Positions 62,201 through 64,000 of a stretch of 64,000 bases of DNA are shown piece after piece. The stretch covers positions 1 to 64,000 of the forward strand of contig PDPT01000036.1 of NCBI GenBank assembly GCA_002746605.1, written 5' to 3'. The DNA is from Ignavibacteriota bacterium. Lineage in GTDB: Bacteria > Bacteroidota > Ignavibacteria > Ignavibacteriales > Melioribacteraceae. The position numbers and the translations under genes were made by a program. Under the pieces are notes generated by a model. That model made no database searches and was not told where the DNA came from. It worked only from the letters and a program-made list of their open reading frames with translations. Within the stretch, counting starts at the first letter, position 1. Each line of letters opens with the position of its first letter.

Positions 62201-64000
62201 TTGTATAAATTCTCTATAAAAAGTTTTATATTTTTATTAATTCTTTTGTGTAACGTTTATTCGCAAGATGATTATAAATTGTTACACTCTTCTCAAAATT
62301 CTCTTGTAATAGAATATACTCCAAGTTATAAAATCAACAAAAAGTTTGTAATTGATGGAAGTAATTATTTGGATATCCAAATTGATAATGGCTCTAACAT
62401 AAACAATAAAGAGGGACTTCCTTATGTCCCGAGCAGAATTTTTACTGTTGGAGTTCAAGAGGAATTTGGAAATAACATTCAAATAATAAATACTAAATAT
62501 AAAATTCTAAATGGCAAGCTAAAACCATTCCCGCAGCTTAAAAAAGAAAACGGTTTTCCTAAAGAAGTTTATAATGAAAGTGAAGAGTATTCAAATTTTC
62601 AAGATTTTGAATTAGTTACTTTTGGTCAATATGGTTTGGCAAGAGATTTACAAATTCAAGAAGTAATTGTAAATCCCATTCAGTTTAATCCGAAAAAAAA
62701 TCAAATTAAACTATTTGAAAAAATTGTGTTTCAGATAAATTTTTCAAAGTCTAATGTTGCAACTAAAATTCGAGAATCTGAGTTATTAAAAGATATTGTT
62801 GTTAATGATGATGTTGTTGAAACTTGGAAAGTAAAAGAAAAAAGTTTAACAAAAAGAAATATTAAAAACTCCGTACTTGCCCAAGGTGATTGGTTTAAGT
62901 TTGAAGCACCTGAAGAAGGAATATATAGAATCAATTATGAATTCTTGGAAAAACTCGGAATTCCCATTGATAATATAAATCCGAAAACAATAAAAATTTA
63001 TAATAACGGAGGTTATATTCTCCCTTCAGGATTGCTCCAAGAAAGACCAATTGACTTAACAGAAATAGCAATTATTGTTAATGGCGAAGATGATGGTTCT
63101 TTTAACACAAATGATGAAATTTTGTTTTACGGACGCGGTGTAGATTTTTGGGAATTTAATTCAAATAGAAAAAAAATTATAAGAAACAGAAATTACTATT
63201 CCAAACATAATTATTATTGGCTTACTTATGGTGGTTCTGAAGGAAAGCGGATGGTGACTCAACAAAATGTAAGTGGTACAGCCGATTTAATCCAAACAAC
63301 TACCAAAGCATTTAAATTTCAAGATGTGGATAATAGAAACTTAATGGGTTCCGGTTTGCTTTTTATTGAAGATGATTATACATCCACAAGTAAAAGTAAA
63401 ACATATATGCACACACTTGATGGTTTACAAGCCGGCAGTAAGATAAATTATAAGATTCAATTTGTGAATGGTTCCAAAACTTACAATAAGTTATCTATTT
63501 CGGAACACGACAAACAAATTTTTTCTAACAACATCAGAGGTAATGATTCCCGTTATTCTTATGGTGCTCTTACTAAAATTACTGCAAGCTATTCGGATAA
63601 TTTACCCGATAATAGAAGCATCCTCAAATTTAGCTATACTCCCAGAACTATTTCCGATTTGGGACATTTGGATTTTATTGAAATTCAATATATACAGAAT
63701 TTGATGACTAAAACCGATAAACTGCCTGTAATAATTTTTTCCGAATTGAATAATGGCATTACAGAGTTTAAAGGGACTCCGTACAACAATAGTAATTTCT
63801 CAATTTATAACATTACCGATTATGCAGACCCAAAAATTGTGAATGCAGAAATTAATAGTGGTGATTTTGTTTTTAAAAGTAATGAAAATGATTCGGTTGT
63901 ATCAAAATATTTATGCTTGCAAAATGATTTAATAAAAGTTCCGACCAATGCAGTGAAAGAAGAAAATACTAATATTCGAGGTGAAATAAGCGGAGCAAAA
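62201..64000 (+). CDS. porU: PorU-like type IX secretion sortase (partial, N-terminal 600 codons)
   Basis: An unbroken frame of 600 codons runs from a TTG at 62201 to the window edge. An aggag ribosome-binding site lies 8 bases ahead, and the protein begins with a signal peptide (SFIFLLILLCNVYSQ). The segments LPYVPSRIFTVGV, the QYGLARDLQIQEVIVNPIQF block, and the DGSFNTNDEILFYGRGVDFW region are typical of PorU-like proteins. PorU is the C25-family protease that cleaves the C-terminal sorting signal of type IX substrates at the cell surface. The catalytic C25 domain mostly lies beyond the window, so activity cannot be checked. Other gingipain-like C25 surface proteases are the alternative. 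Confidence 0.75.
   Translation, partial: MYKFSIKSFIFLLILLCNVYSQDDYKLLHSSQNSLVIEYTPSYKINKKFVIDGSNYLDIQIDNGSNINNKEGLPYVPSRIFTVGVQEEFGNNIQIINTKYKILNGKLKPFPQLKKENGFPKEVYNESEEYSNFQDFELVTFGQYGLARDLQIQEVIVNPIQFNPKKNQIKLFEKIVFQINFSKSNVATKIRESELLKDIVVNDDVVETWKVKEKSLTKRNIKNSVLAQGDWFKFEAPEEGIYRINYEFLEKLGIPIDNINPKTIKIYNNGGYILPSGLLQERPIDLTEIAIIVNGEDDGSFNTNDEILFYGRGVDFWEFNSNRKKIIRNRNYYSKHNYYWLTYGGSEGKRMVTQQNVSGTADLIQTTTKAFKFQDVDNRNLMGSGLLFIEDDYTSTSKSKTYMHTLDGLQAGSKINYKIQFVNGSKTYNKLSISEHDKQIFSNNIRGNDSRYSYGALTKITASYSDNLPDNRSILKFSYTPRTISDLGHLDFIEIQYIQNLMTKTDKLPVIIFSELNNGITEFKGTPYNNSNFSIYNITDYADPKIVNAEINSGDFVFKSNENDSVVSKYLCLQNDLIKVPTNAVKEENTNIRGEISGAK

Noticed and set aside
1..64000. CRISPR array or rRNA operon
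   Set aside because: No regularly spaced direct repeats with unique spacers, no cas genes and no conserved rRNA segments were seen on either strand.

Overview
This window reads as a chromosomal segment of an AT-rich Gram-negative bacterium of the Bacteroidota/Chlorobi/Ignavibacteria group. The inference rests on lipid A genes (lpxB, lpxK), many Sec/lipobox-type proteins, a PorU-like type IX secretion protein at the right edge, a TonB/ExbBD system and frequent TTG start codons. An Ignavibacteria relative is my best guess. No rRNA is present to settle it, and no CRISPR array was seen.

Left part (1-11.8 kb, mostly minus strand): the tail of an unknown plus-strand gene; a small lipoprotein; a run of thioredoxin/TPR lipoprotein, DUF1015 protein and serC; a DUF2203 protein, an OsmC-like protein, a serine hydrolase, the tail-specific protease Prc, and dnaA. 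A 560-base gene-free stretch upstream of dnaA (11748-12307), with consensus DnaA boxes and iterated short motifs, is a candidate oriC.

12.3-21 kb: a sugar-nucleotide epimerase overlapping an L-asparaginase. Next comes what looks like a sugar-salvage locus: a secreted endo/exonuclease/phosphatase-fold protein, a Tat-exported GH109-type Gfo/Idh/MocA protein, a GHMP sugar kinase, a sodium:solute symporter and a sugar-1-phosphate nucleotidyltransferase. 21-24 kb holds a two-gene unit (membrane protein plus degenerate receiver domain) and an S9 oligopeptidase.

24-43.7 kb is housekeeping, all on the minus strand: plsY-gpsA-recG with rsmI, then a tight run read GH2-like membrane protein > smc > HAD phosphatase > lpxB > DUF374 acyltransferase > lpxK > ppdK > queA > ispD, with gaps from -11 to +88 bases.

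43.9-49.5 kb is the most unusual region. Between tRNA-Ser(GCU) and tRNA-Leu(GAG) lies a scarred copper-handling locus: a miniature azurin-like lipoprotein, a Cys/His-rich small membrane protein, an OprC/NosA-type TonB receptor with a CxxxM motif, a truncated NosY-like permease and a NosL-like lipoprotein. It also holds a decayed second copy of the azurin gene, a stray fragment of the receptor gene and a broken IS1-family element. No nosZ, nosD or nosF is present here.

49.5-58.8 kb is an envelope operon-like run: two TPR proteins, a beta-barrel protein, an HU-like/SPOR transmembrane protein, then ExbB, ExbD and TonB. The right end holds small membrane proteins, a HigA-like antitoxin remnant, a DUF2085 protein, an NHL-repeat protein, nth, and the N-terminal 600 codons of a PorU-like protein that runs off the window.
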